A DNA stretch of 64,000 nucleotides from DAIPKP01 sp964545875 (GTDB taxonomy: Bacteria; Synergistota; Synergistia; Synergistales; Aminiphilaceae): positions 124,001-188,000 of the forward strand of contig CAZJHH010000004.1 in the NCBI GenBank assembly GCA_964545875.1, given 5' to 3'. Below the pieces are notes generated by a model. That model saw only the letters and a list, made by a program, of their open reading frames with translations, was not told where the DNA came from and did not search any database. The position numbers and the translations under genes are program-made. Every line of letters begins with the position of its first letter. Position 1 is the first letter of the stretch. This document shows, piece after piece, positions 17,342 to 25,207 of the stretch.

Positions 17342-18655
17342 ATGGCAGCCTCGCGCCGCTTCGCTCCGGACGTGCTCTTTCCTAAAGATTGGACAGCCCA
17401 TCATATGACCCGGGCTTTCCGTTACCGAAACTACCGCCTCTTTTTTACAGGCCAGGCGGTCTCTCTGGTGGGGCTCTGGATGCAGCGGGTGGCCATGAGC
17501 TGGCTTATCTATCGCCTTACGAACTCCGCTTTCCATCTTGGAATGGTGGATTTTGCCGGACAGATTCCGGTGTTTTTCCTGGGCTTTTTTGCGGGAGCTC
17601 TTCTGGAAGGATGGGATCTGAGGCGAACCATTCTTCTCTGCCAGATTCTGAGCATGGTGCAGGCTCTGCTTCTGGCGTTTCTCACCCTTACGGGAGCCGT
17701 GGTTTACTGGCACGTGCTTCTCTTGAGCATTTTCCTCGGTTTTATCAACGCTTTTGAAATTCCCGCCCGACAGGCCTTCGTGGTACAGATGGTGGAGCGG
17801 CGAGAAGATGTGGGAAACGCCATAGCCCTCAACTCCTCCCTTTTCAACTGCGCCCGCCTTCTGGGGCCTTCCCTGGCGGGAGTGGTCATCGCCATGGTAG
17901 GCGAAGGGCTCTGCTTTCTTGCCAACGGCCTTTCCTACGGCGCCTCTCTGGGAGCTCTTCTCATGATGCGCATAGCTCCCCGGGAAAAACGGGAAGGAGC
18001 CGCCGAGGCCCTTCCTCTGCACAAACGCATCAGCGAGGGCATTCTTTACGCCTGGGGAAATCCGCCCATCCGGGTGATTCTCCTCACCCTGGTGGTGCTG
18101 AGCATCTGCGGCTTTCCCTATCTGGTGATGCTCCCCATTTTCGCGAGAGACATTCTGCAGGGGGGCCCGAAAAGCCTGGGCTTTCTCCTGGGAGCCACGG
18201 GAATAGGGGCCCTTATCGCCTCCATCCGCCTCGCCATGCGCCCCACTCCGGTGGGACTGGGAAAAGTTCTGGGAATGTCCACATGCCTTTTCGGCGCCAG
18301 CATAACCCTTTTCTCCGCCTCCCGGTGGTTTCCCCTCTCCTTCATCCTCATGGGATTCATCGGATTCGGCATGGTTTCTCTTCTGATCTCCTGCAATACC
18401 CTTCTTCAGGTTTTAGTGGAGGAAGATAAGCGAAGCCGCATCATGAGCCTTTACATTATTTCGGTTACCGGCATATCGCCCTTCGGAAGCCTCCTGACAG
18501 GATGGATCGCCTCATACTTTGGAGCTCCTCTCACCCTTGGCTTCGGAGGAATTGTCTGCATTATGGCGGGAATTCTCTTTCTGCGGGAACACCCGCGGCT
18601 GTGGATCTACGCATCAAAGATTTACCGGGCCAAGGGACTTCTTCCCCAGGAATAA
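17342..18655 (+). CDS. Major facilitator superfamily exporter (EntS/DHA3-like)
   Basis: The 437-residue protein has about twelve hydrophobic segments and starts near a conserved FRYRNYRLFFTGQAVSLVG motif, with WMQRVAMSWLIYRLT and FEIPARQAFV as in the EntS/MFS_3 branch. These are proton-driven exporters in the inner membrane for siderophores, drugs or other small molecules; the substrate cannot be told here. The start was set at 17342 because AAAGGA lies ten bases upstream; the frame is open further upstream. An internal ATG at 17405 is an alternative that removes a polar N-terminus. It appears to be transcribed alone. Confidence 0.85.
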   Translation: MAASRRFAPDVLFPKDWTAHHMTRAFRYRNYRLFFTGQAVSLVGLWMQRVAMSWLIYRLTNSAFHLGMVDFAGQIPVFFLGFFAGALLEGWDLRRTILLCQILSMVQALLLAFLTLTGAVVYWHVLLLSIFLGFINAFEIPARQAFVVQMVERREDVGNAIALNSSLFNCARLLGPSLAGVVIAMVGEGLCFLANGLSYGASLGALLMMRIAPREKREGAAEALPLHKRISEGILYAWGNPPIRVILLTLVVLSICGFPYLVMLPIFARDILQGGPKSLGFLLGATGIGALIASIRLAMRPTPVGLGKVLGMSTCLFGASITLFSASRWFPLSFILMGFIGFGMVSLLISCNTLLQVLVEEDKRSRIMSLYIISVTGISPFGSLLTGWIASYFGAPLTLGFGGIVCIMAGILFLREHPRLWIYASKIYRAKGLLPQE

Positions 18656-18667
18656 CCTCGTGCATTC

Positions 18668-18721
18668 CGCAGGCCATAAAGAAAGCCCCCCTGTACAGGG
18701 GGGCTTTCTTTATGGCCTGCG
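18668..18721. terminator. 54-bp perfect palindrome, bidirectional terminator
   Basis: Arms of 27 bp meet at a central TGTACA with six C and six G flanking it, and CTTTCTTT in each direction. It separates the convergent MFS gene and YbjQ-like gene, and the last codons of the latter (stop at 18710-18712) lie inside it. Perfect symmetry of this length is unusual for a terminator. Confidence 0.8.
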
Positions 18722-19051
18722 CCAGGCGGTTCCCACGACCACCACTTCCGCGGCCCCCCCGGAGACTTCCGGAGTAGCGATGCGTATGGAGCTTATGCCG
18801 TGAGCCCCCATGGCCAAACCTCGCTTTCGCAAACGCTCCATGGCACGATCCACCGCATCGTCAAGAAGCCCCGTATAGGCTTTCAGTTCTCCCCCCGCCA
18901 TGTTCCGCAGGGCAGAGCTGAAATCTTTCACCACCGAACGACTGAGAACGCAGGCTCCCCATACGGGCCCCAGAATCCGGGCATCCCGGGGACATCCTTC
19001 GGGGCCCGTGGAAAGCAGCAGTTCCGCTTCGGAAATTTCTTGTTCTTTCAT
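18710..19051 (-). CDS. YbjQ/UPF0145-family protein
   Basis: This 113-residue protein resembles the UPF0145 family: an N-terminal strand, GACVLSRSVVKDFSSALRNMAGGELKAY matching the family core around residues 31-60, and a C-terminal part with RGLAMGAHGISSIRI and AEVVVVGTA. These proteins form pentameric rings; no biochemical function is established. It starts five bases after the upstream 545-residue gene ends, so the two form an operon. GAGGAGA is 12 bases before the start. Confidence 0.75.
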   Translation of the reverse strand: MKEQEISEAELLLSTGPEGCPRDARILGPVWGACVLSRSVVKDFSSALRNMAGGELKAYTGLLDDAVDRAMERLRKRGLAMGAHGISSIRIATPEVSGGAAEVVVVGTAWRRP

Positions 19052-19056
19052 GTTTC

Positions 19057-20694
19057 TTACCGTCTCCTCGCAAACAAGATTCTTCGCCCTATCCGGAAAA
19101 ACCAGAGCCCCACTATTCCTCCAAGAATCGCCTTGACCCAGAGGGGGAAGAGACTCAGCAGGGTAACTCCGGTATCCCAGAAGGAGAGCATTTTCGAAGC
19201 CATCCCATAGGGTTTTCTCTGTCCCTGGGGAAGGCGCTGAAGCCGGGCTACCTCCTCCGCCACGTCTTCCGGGGTGGCCTTACGGAAGAGCCTTCCCTGC
19301 TCCAGGCTAGAGAGTTCTTGAAAAATCCAGATAAGGGACTCTCCGGGAATTTCCAGCAGGAGCTTGCGTTCCTGGGGTTTGCGCAGAGAAAACCATTCGA
19401 GAAAAGAAACCGCCTCGGGAGAGGGAGTCAGAAAGCGCCAAAGCGAAGAAGGGGCACTCCTCCACAGAGAGAAGATCGAATCCCCTCCGATGGATATCCA
19501 CTGCACCGCTTCCTGGGGAGGCATTTCCCGCAGCATGGAGGCAAGGTCGTAGACGTGGCTTTCGTTCATCACCACCAGGGAGGCCGAGAGCTGTTCCGCC
19601 AGCACCGAGAGGGGAAGAGAGGTCTCCCTCTCCAGAATGACCAGCTCTCCCGCCACACGCTCCTGTTCCCGCACCGGAAGGGATCCCACCGCATCCAGAT
19701 AGGCCCGGGAGGTGGAGAGGGCCTCCACCTTGCGATCAAAGTCTTTCATGGTAATTGCCGCAAGCTCGTACTGCTCTCGCACTCCCGGCGCCAGAGCAGT
19801 CCACATCTCCTGGGGACACCGATTTGCATAGGCTTCGGAGAAAGCCGCCGTAAGCTCTTCCCGAATTTTTACATCCAGGGTGGAGACGTCCAGAACGAAC
19901 ATTCCCACATCCCAGGCAGTCCAGAGGGCAAAAAGCCCCACCATCCAGGGCCCTCCCGCAAGGGCGAGCATTTTCTTTCCCGCAGCTTTTCCCGTACGTT
20001 TGAGCACAAAGTTCTGCACCCTGGTTTTAAGAATTTTTCTCAGAGCCACCGCCACCACAAGCCCCGTGGCGCTCACCGCCACGCTGTCCACAGCCCCGGA
20101 AAGAAGCGGAAGGGAGACGGATTGCGCGGTCTCTCCTCCCGCCCGGCGAAGCTCCGGAAGAAAGACCTCGCCGAGCCGGGCCACTCCGGGAAGATATCGG
20201 GCCTCTTCCATCCGCAGGGCCCGAAGCTCCTCCGCAAAAAGCCGGAGATCCCGCTCCAGGGAAGAGGCCAAGGCGTCCAGGAGGGCGGAGAGAAAGTCCT
20301 CCCACTCGGGAGAAAACTGAAGGGCGAATCGTTCTATCACCTGATCCACGAAAAGTCGCTGAAAGTCGGAATCCACCATGCGGAGGTTCTCGAGGACATA
20401 TTCTTCCTGCACCTCTTTCATGGCTTCTTCGAGAGAGGTCTCCAGGCGACGTTCCATCTTCCGGCTCTCCCACATATTTTCATACATCGCCAGAAAGAGG
20501 GTCCGTACGGCTTCCTCGTGACGATCACGAAGAGATCGCTCCTTTTCCGCAATCTGCCGATCGTAGTCCAGGGCCTGGCGAATTCCCCCGGGAGATTCCT
20601 CGGCCCGGGAAGGGAGGAGAAGAGGTTCCCCCAAAAGGAAGATTCCCGCTCCGATCAATGCCGCCATGATCACTTTACAACGTCTACTCCGCAT
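19057..20694 (-). CDS. Membrane protein of unknown function
   Basis: I do not recognise this 545-residue protein. It begins with a signal-like segment (MAALIGAGIFLLGEPLLLP), followed by a long, highly charged, probably coiled region (about 40-190: AEKERSLRDRHEEAVRTL, ETSLEEAMKEVQEEY). Two hydrophobic segments lie mid-chain (SATGLVVAVALRKIL and AGGPWMVGLFALWTAWDVG) and one at the C-terminus (PLWVKAILGGIVGLWFF) before a basic tail. It is therefore mainly extracytoplasmic with membrane anchors. A longer frame starts upstream, but ATG at 20694 has GGGAGG seven bases away and begins the signal. It is co-transcribed with the YbjQ-like gene. Confidence 0.7.
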   Translation of the reverse strand: MRSRRCKVIMAALIGAGIFLLGEPLLLPSRAEESPGGIRQALDYDRQIAEKERSLRDRHEEAVRTLFLAMYENMWESRKMERRLETSLEEAMKEVQEEYVLENLRMVDSDFQRLFVDQVIERFALQFSPEWEDFLSALLDALASSLERDLRLFAEELRALRMEEARYLPGVARLGEVFLPELRRAGGETAQSVSLPLLSGAVDSVAVSATGLVVAVALRKILKTRVQNFVLKRTGKAAGKKMLALAGGPWMVGLFALWTAWDVGMFVLDVSTLDVKIREELTAAFSEAYANRCPQEMWTALAPGVREQYELAAITMKDFDRKVEALSTSRAYLDAVGSLPVREQERVAGELVILERETSLPLSVLAEQLSASLVVMNESHVYDLASMLREMPPQEAVQWISIGGDSIFSLWRSAPSSLWRFLTPSPEAVSFLEWFSLRKPQERKLLLEIPGESLIWIFQELSSLEQGRLFRKATPEDVAEEVARLQRLPQGQRKPYGMASKMLSFWDTGVTLLSLFPLWVKAILGGIVGLWFFRIGRRILFARRR

Positions 20695-20850
20695 TTCGGA
20701 ACCTCCCGCACAATTTTCTTCAGAAAAAAACTCCACCTTCCAGGAGTCCCCCTTCCGAAAGGAAATCCGTTTTTCCGGTATTTTCTTTTCCGGCAAGGAG
20801 GAATCCGTTCAAAAACAGGTAAAGTATACCAGCATAAAGGCATTTCCTAG

Positions 20851-20877
20851 TATAATATCCTTCGCCCCCATGGGGGC
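20851..20877 (+). promoter_or_regulatory. Promoter and start-site hairpin of the DedA gene
   Basis: A consensus TATAAT (20851-20856) lies 54 bases before the dedA start. Immediately after it GCCCCCATGGGGGC (20864-20877) would form a hairpin at the very 5 end of the transcript, which could stabilise it. No good -35 is seen. Confidence 0.5.
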
Positions 20878-20909
20878 TTTCGGATTTTTTTCAGGGAGGA
20901 ATCGTTTCT

Positions 20910-21521
20910 ATGCTTATGGAAATTGCGTCATGGCTGGTGGAAACCATAGGTTTTATGGGATATTCGGGGATCGTGGCTCTTATGATGGTGGAATCTTCCT
21001 TCTTCCCTTTTCCCAGCGAGATTGTCATTCCTCCGGCGGGATTTCTCGCCGCCACGGGAAGAATGGATCTTACCCTGGTCGTTCTCGCGGGAATCGCGGG
21101 AAGCCTCCTGGGGGCCTTCTTCAACTACTGGATAGCCCTGAAGCTGGGGCGCCCCTTCTTCGAACGCTACGGAAAGTATTTCTTCGTCTCCCCGGAAGCT
21201 CTGGAGCGCGCGGATGCTTACTTCGCCAAACATGGGCACATCAGCACCTTCGTGGGACGGCTGATTCCGGGTATTCGACAGCTCATCTCTCTGCCTGCGG
21301 GAGTCGCCCGGATGCCCCTGGGAGTCTTTACTCTCTTCACCGCCCTGGGAGCGGGAATATGGGTAGTGGTGCTGGCCCTGCTGGGGTATTTCCTCGGAGA
21401 TAACCAGGCTCGCATCCACGAACATCTGCACACCGTAACTTACATTACCCTGGGATGCTGCCTGCTCCTCGGCCTGGGATACTGGGGATGGCAGCGAAGG
21501 CGCAAGAGAGGCGAATGCTGA
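20910..21521 (+). CDS. DedA-family membrane protein
   Basis: This 203-residue protein shows the DedA/VTT pattern: an acidic-proline re-entrant loop (ESSFFPFPSEIVIPPAGFLA, about 28-47), GSLLGAFFNYWIALKLGRP, the R-x(2)-P-x(2)-R loop GRLIPGIRQLISLPAG, and C-terminal helices. DedA proteins are inner-membrane lipid scramblases or undecaprenyl-phosphate/phospholipid translocases linked to envelope homeostasis. It stands alone between divergent and convergent genes. GGGAGGAATC precedes the ATG at 20910; the Met two codons later is an alternative. Confidence 0.88.
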   Translation: MLMEIASWLVETIGFMGYSGIVALMMVESSFFPFPSEIVIPPAGFLAATGRMDLTLVVLAGIAGSLLGAFFNYWIALKLGRPFFERYGKYFFVSPEALERADAYFAKHGHISTFVGRLIPGIRQLISLPAGVARMPLGVFTLFTALGAGIWVVVLALLGYFLGDNQARIHEHLHTVTYITLGCCLLLGLGYWGWQRRRKRGEC

Positions 21522-21566
21522 AGAAAAACGAAAACTTCCGAACTTTCGAGGAGAAGCGAAAAAACG

Positions 21567-21600
21567 GAATCCCGAGGCAAAACCCGATGCCTCGGGATTC
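21567..21600. terminator. Bidirectional terminator between dedA and paaK
   Basis: Twelve-base perfect arms (21567-21578 and 21589-21600) with a 10-base loop separate the two convergent genes. T-rich sequence follows on the plus strand and A/T-rich sequence on the other side. Confidence 0.75.
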
Positions 21601-21623
21601 TTCATTTCTTCATTCGCCGCTTA

Positions 21624-22874
21624 TCAGGCCACCCTGCGGATGCGCTGAGCCTTTCCTTCGGAACGGGGAATGACTCCGGGAAGACAAATCGAAAGGGGAA
21701 TCCGCAATCCCGTAACCTGAAGTATAGCCTCCTGCCCCTGACGCTCCAGGAGGGCACGCTCTTCCTCTCCAACCCCCTCGGAGGCTTCGCAGAGAACCCG
21801 GATTTCCGTAAGAGTCTCTCCTCCCTGCACCTCGATAAGATAGTGTAACGAGAGGCCGGAAACCCGTCCCAAAGCGACCTCGATCTGGGAGGGAAAGAGA
21901 TTGACTCCCCGAAGAATGAGCATGTCGTCGGTACGCCCCCGAATGCGTTCGATTCTGGTTCCTTCCCTGCCGCAGGAGCATTTTCCCGGGAGAATCCGTG
22001 TGCGATCCCCTGTCCAGTACCGGATAAGGGGAAGAGCCTCCTTGGTAAGGCTCGTAAGAACCAGCACCCCCTCCTCTCCCGGAGGAAGAGGAACCCCCGT
22101 TTCGGGGTCGAGAATTTCCACCAGAGTATGATCATCCCAGAGGTGCAGCCCTTGCCGGGAGGGACATTCCATGCCCACTCCGGGGCCCATCATCTCCGAA
22201 AGGCCGTAGACATCCAGAGCGAGAATTCCCAGTTCCTCCTCAAGACGCTTCCGGATTCCCTCGGTCCAGGGCTCCGCTCCGAAAATTCCCACGCGCAGGC
22301 GAGGGAGCGTCTTTCCCTTTTTCCGGAGCAGTTCCCCCAGGTGAAGCCCGTAGGAAGGGGTACAGCAGAGCACGGTAGTTCCGAGATCCTCCATGAGCAT
22401 GAGCTGGCGCTCGGAAAATCCTCCAGAAGCCGGAATCACCGTGGCCCCCAACCGTTCCGCTCCCTGATGAAATCCGAGCCCCCCCGTGAAGAGCCCATAT
22501 CCGTAGGACACCTGAACCACATCCTCTCGGGTAACTCCTGCCAGGCGAAGTCCTCGAACCATCATGTCGTTCCAGGCTTCCAAATCTTTCGCCGTATAGG
22601 CCACCACCGTGGGCTTTCCCGTAGTTCCCGAGGAAGCGTGAAAACGCACAAGTTCCCGGGGATGACACGCCAGAAGCCCCGTAGGATACGCATCTCGAAG
22701 ATCGCTCTTTCTGGTGAGAGGAAGCCTGGCTACATCCTCGAAAGAACGGATATCCTCCGGAAGAACGCCGCATTCTTCCATCCGTTTTCGATAGAGAGGA
22801 ACCTTGTTCCATACCCGATGCAGGGTTTTCCTGAGAAGCTCCAACTGCTGCGCATGGTTTCTCATACTCGTCAT
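21624..22874 (-). CDS. paaK: Phenylacetate-CoA ligase
   Basis: This 416-residue adenylate-forming enzyme has the ATP/AMP loop SSGTTGKPTVV at residues 81-91, the second motif DVYGLSEMMGPGVGMEC, YWTGDRTRIL, and the C-terminal hinge GRTDDMLILRGVNLFPSQIE typical of PaaK. It makes phenylacetyl-CoA (or other arylacetyl-CoA) from the acid, CoA and ATP in the cytoplasm. The open frame extends 19 codons upstream, but ATG at 22874 has AGGAGG in range. Its leader encodes a peptide with four consecutive Phe codons and a terminator, so expression probably falls when charged tRNA-Phe is plentiful. That fits a salvage route from phenylacetate to phenylalanine through an aryl-pyruvate oxidoreductase better than catabolism. 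Confidence 0.9.
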   Translation of the reverse strand: MTSMRNHAQQLELLRKTLHRVWNKVPLYRKRMEECGVLPEDIRSFEDVARLPLTRKSDLRDAYPTGLLACHPRELVRFHASSGTTGKPTVVAYTAKDLEAWNDMMVRGLRLAGVTREDVVQVSYGYGLFTGGLGFHQGAERLGATVIPASGGFSERQLMLMEDLGTTVLCCTPSYGLHLGELLRKKGKTLPRLRVGIFGAEPWTEGIRKRLEEELGILALDVYGLSEMMGPGVGMECPSRQGLHLWDDHTLVEILDPETGVPLPPGEEGVLVLTSLTKEALPLIRYWTGDRTRILPGKCSCGREGTRIERIRGRTDDMLILRGVNLFPSQIEVALGRVSGLSLHYLIEVQGGETLTEIRVLCEASEGVGEEERALLERQGQEAILQVTGLRIPLSICLPGVIPRSEGKAQRIRRVA

Positions 22875-22931
22875 ATCTCTTCTCGCCTCCTGTACAAATG
22901 TGTGCCTTTTTCCGGAAAAGGGCATAAACAT

Positions 22932-22970
22932 AAAAAAAGAGCCGGGGCCCCTGAAGCGGGACCCCGGCTC
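22932..22970 (-). terminator. Attenuator terminator in the paaK leader
   Basis: On the minus strand a 9-bp stem (22970-22962 with 22947-22939), extended by three more G-C pairs, is followed by seven T residues (22938-22932). It lies between the leader peptide and paaK, with no gene end that would need it, so it is best read as an attenuator. Segment 22968-22958 can alternatively pair with 23001-22993, giving a competing antiterminator. Confidence 0.75.
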
Positions 22971-22986
22971 GCAGATGCCAACGCCG

Positions 22987-23079
22987 CTAGGCGCCGGCCC
23001 CTCGAGGGGAACCCGCGCTGGTAAAAAAGAAAAAGCTCTGGGTTGTATGATTTACGGATAGGGATACACATATCCTCAT
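22987..23079 (-). CDS. Phenylalanine leader peptide of paaK
   Basis: A 30-codon frame starts at ATG 23079-23077 and ends at TAG 22989-22987. The peptide is MRICVSLSVNHTTQ, then SFFFFTS, then AGSPRGAGA, with four consecutive Phe codons (TTT TTC TTT TTT) at 23034-23023. GAAAGG lies 12 bases before the start. The frame follows a near-consensus promoter and precedes a self-complementary segment (23009-22998, CCCC-TCGA-GGGG) and the attenuator terminator. A ribosome stalled on the Phe codons would mask 23009-23006 and free 23001-22993 to pair with the terminator's first arm. A ribosome reaching the stop would cover that segment and allow termination. Confidence 0.78.
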   Translation of the reverse strand: MRICVSLSVNHTTQSFFFFTSAGSPRGAGA

Positions 23080-23116
23080 GAAATTTCAAAACCTTTCGCC
23101 GGAAAAATTTCGCTCA

Positions 23117-23145
23117 GTTATACGTTATTTTCCCTTTCCTGTCAA
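23117..23145 (-). promoter_or_regulatory. Promoter of the paaK leader
   Basis: TTGACA (23145-23140), a 17-base spacer and TATAAC (23122-23117) on the minus strand give an almost perfect housekeeping promoter. It starts right after the ftsZ stop codon and makes a leader of about 235 bases before paaK. Confidence 0.8.
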
Positions 23146-23174
23146 GACCGGAGAAAAGGGATGCCGGAAAGGCT

Positions 23175-24293
23175 CTAGGATTTTCCTTTGTGCCTTCGGA
23201 TAATGCTGCCATCTTTGGAAACCGAGGTTTCGGGCTCCTCCTCGGGAGAAGACATCCTGGAGCTCAGAGTGGGTCTTTTTTCGCCTAAAAGAGCAAAATC
23301 CCTGGCAACAGGGGTTTCCGTAATGTATTCATCGGGGAAACCCGTGGCAATAACGGTAACTTCCACTTCATTCTCCATGGAAGCATCCTGGACATGTCCC
23401 CAAATGACGTTGGCCTCTTCGTGGGTCGCCTCGGAAAGCACATCCGAAACCGCATAGACCTCGTGAAGAGACATATCCGGCCCCCCGGTAATGTTGAAAA
23501 GCACTCCCTTGGCCCCTTTCATGGGCACTTCCATAAGAGGACTACGGAGAGCGCTCTGGGCTGCCGAAAGAGCCCTGTCCTTGCCGGAGGCTCTGCCGAT
23601 TCCCATGATGGCTATCCCCGCATCGGTCATGACGGATCGGACATCCGCAAAATCCACGTTAATCTTTCCGGGACGAAGGATGAGATCCGAAACCCCTTGC
23701 ACCGCCTGACGAAGTACGTCATCTGCCATGGCGAACATGGCGAGAAGGGAGTCGTTCTTTTCCGCCAGGGCGAGAAGGCGGTCATTGGAAATAAGGATAA
23801 AAGCATCCACATGGTCCCGAAGCTGGCGGATTCCTTCCATGGCCTGCTCCATGCGCTTCTTTCCCTCAAAAGAGAACGGGCGGGTCACCACCGCCACCAC
23901 GAGGATTCCAAGATCCTTCGCGATGCTCGCAATAACCGGAGAGGCTCCGGTACCTGTGCCTCCCCCCATTCCCGCAGTGAGAAAAACCATGTCCGCCCCC
24001 CGAAGATGAGCCTTGATATTGTCGGCGGATTCCTTGGCTGCCGAGGCTCCTATCTTGGGGTTGCCTCCGGCCCCAAGCCCCTTGGTGAGATCCTGCCCCA
24101 AGGTGATGCGCACTTCCGCTGCGGATTGCTCCAAATTACGGACATCCGTATTGGCGGCGATGAAATGCACACCGTCGAGACCGCTCCGGATGATGTGGTT
24201 CAGGGCGTTGTTCCCTCCTCCTCCCACACCGATGATCTTTATGCTTTCCTTGGCATTCCGGGGACTTCCGTCTATGGCAAAAAGTTCGGACAC
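23175..24293 (-). CDS. ftsZ: Cell-division GTPase FtsZ
   Basis: This 372-residue tubulin homologue has the glycine-rich loop IIGVGGGGNNALNH, the tubulin signature GMGGGTGTGASP and the T7 synergy loop INVDFADVRSVM. It polymerises at mid-cell to form the division ring. The start is GTG at 24293 with GAGGAGG seven bases upstream; the frame is open for 25 more codons. The C-terminal linker is short and the end, DGSIIRRHKGKS, differs from the usual DIPxFLR-type peptide that binds FtsA and ZipA. The upstream gene codes for a one-pass membrane protein rather than FtsA. Confidence 0.96.
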   Translation of the reverse strand: MSELFAIDGSPRNAKESIKIIGVGGGGNNALNHIIRSGLDGVHFIAANTDVRNLEQSAAEVRITLGQDLTKGLGAGGNPKIGASAAKESADNIKAHLRGADMVFLTAGMGGGTGTGASPVIASIAKDLGILVVAVVTRPFSFEGKKRMEQAMEGIRQLRDHVDAFILISNDRLLALAEKNDSLLAMFAMADDVLRQAVQGVSDLILRPGKINVDFADVRSVMTDAGIAIMGIGRASGKDRALSAAQSALRSPLMEVPMKGAKGVLFNITGGPDMSLHEVYAVSDVLSEATHEEANVIWGHVQDASMENEVEVTVIATGFPDEYITETPVARDFALLGEKRPTLSSRMSSPEEEPETSVSKDGSIIRRHKGKS

Positions 24294-24388
24294 TTTTTTC
24301 CCTCCTCTCGGGCCGTATGCTGCACGACACATAAAATGTATTTTCTCGTGTTCCCCGGTTTTGGTCAACTGCCCGGCTTCAAAAAATA

Positions 24389-25135
24389 TTATTCTTCCAG
24401 AAAAAGTCCTCGGGGAAAGTGATACTCCACCCGGGCTATCCTCTCGTCGCTGATTCTGTAAAGAAGCAGATTTCCCCAGGTATCACCATAGATGAGGAGA
24501 TCTCCCGAACGCTCCCGGGGTTCTCCCAGAAATTCGAGAAGGTTTTGTTCGGATGTACCTACTCGAAGTCCCCACTTGAGAGGAGTGCTTTTTTCCTCCA
24601 CCCCGATGAACAGGGGAATCATGCGGTTATCTTCGCTGATCAAAAAGATTTCCAAAGCCTTCGAAGTTCCTCGATATCGGCCGGGGCTCTCTTCTTCAAG
24701 GGAAATACCCCATTCCGAAAGCTCCTGAAGAAGCCGTTTCCCCGTAAGGGGAAAACCGAGAGGAGAATAAAGGTTTTCCTGCTTTCTGGAGAGGTTCTGG
24801 AGATGAGGCCCCGAAGGATCTCGGAAGACGTTTCGGACTATTTTCCAAGACACCATTCCTCCGAGAAGAAGAGCTCCCAGAGAGAGACCGAAAAAAAGCA
24901 GCCGAAAGAGTCTTTTCAAGGAACGTCCCTTTTTTTCCTCCTCCCGGAAGGGCATGGAATCCTCCGAAGGGGCATGTTCTTCCGAAAGATCCTCCGGAGG
25001 AGCTTCGAAAAGAAGTTCCTCCTCCGAGGGAAGAGTTTCAGCCCCCCCTTTCGGATCCTCTCCGGAAGGTGTTTTTTTCCGGAAGAAACCGAGAAGCGAG
25101 GCGATTTTCGAACGAAGCGTATCCAGAAAGGACAT
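24389..25135 (-). CDS. Bitopic membrane protein of unknown function upstream of ftsZ
   Basis: I do not recognise this 248-residue protein. It has a cytoplasmic, Glu-rich N-terminus of about 75 residues (a short amphipathic MSFLDTLRSKIASLLGFF, then an acidic linker), one transmembrane helix (LFFGLSLGALLLGGMVSW, about 79-96) and an extracytoplasmic domain of about 150 residues (SEDNRMIPLFIGVEEKS, YGDTWGNLLLYRISDER). AGGAAG precedes the ATG. It lies 95 bases upstream of ftsZ in the same direction, where ftsQ or ftsA normally stands. A divisome role is possible but rests only on position. Confidence 0.65.
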   Translation of the reverse strand: MSFLDTLRSKIASLLGFFRKKTPSGEDPKGGAETLPSEEELLFEAPPEDLSEEHAPSEDSMPFREEEKKGRSLKRLFRLLFFGLSLGALLLGGMVSWKIVRNVFRDPSGPHLQNLSRKQENLYSPLGFPLTGKRLLQELSEWGISLEEESPGRYRGTSKALEIFLISEDNRMIPLFIGVEEKSTPLKWGLRVGTSEQNLLEFLGEPRERSGDLLIYGDTWGNLLLYRISDERIARVEYHFPRGLFLEE

Positions 25136-25207
25136 GAACGGGCTTCCTACTTTCCCGAAGCGAGGAAAGGCAAAAAAATCCCGAAATGACGAAGTTCTTT
25201 CCGCTTT

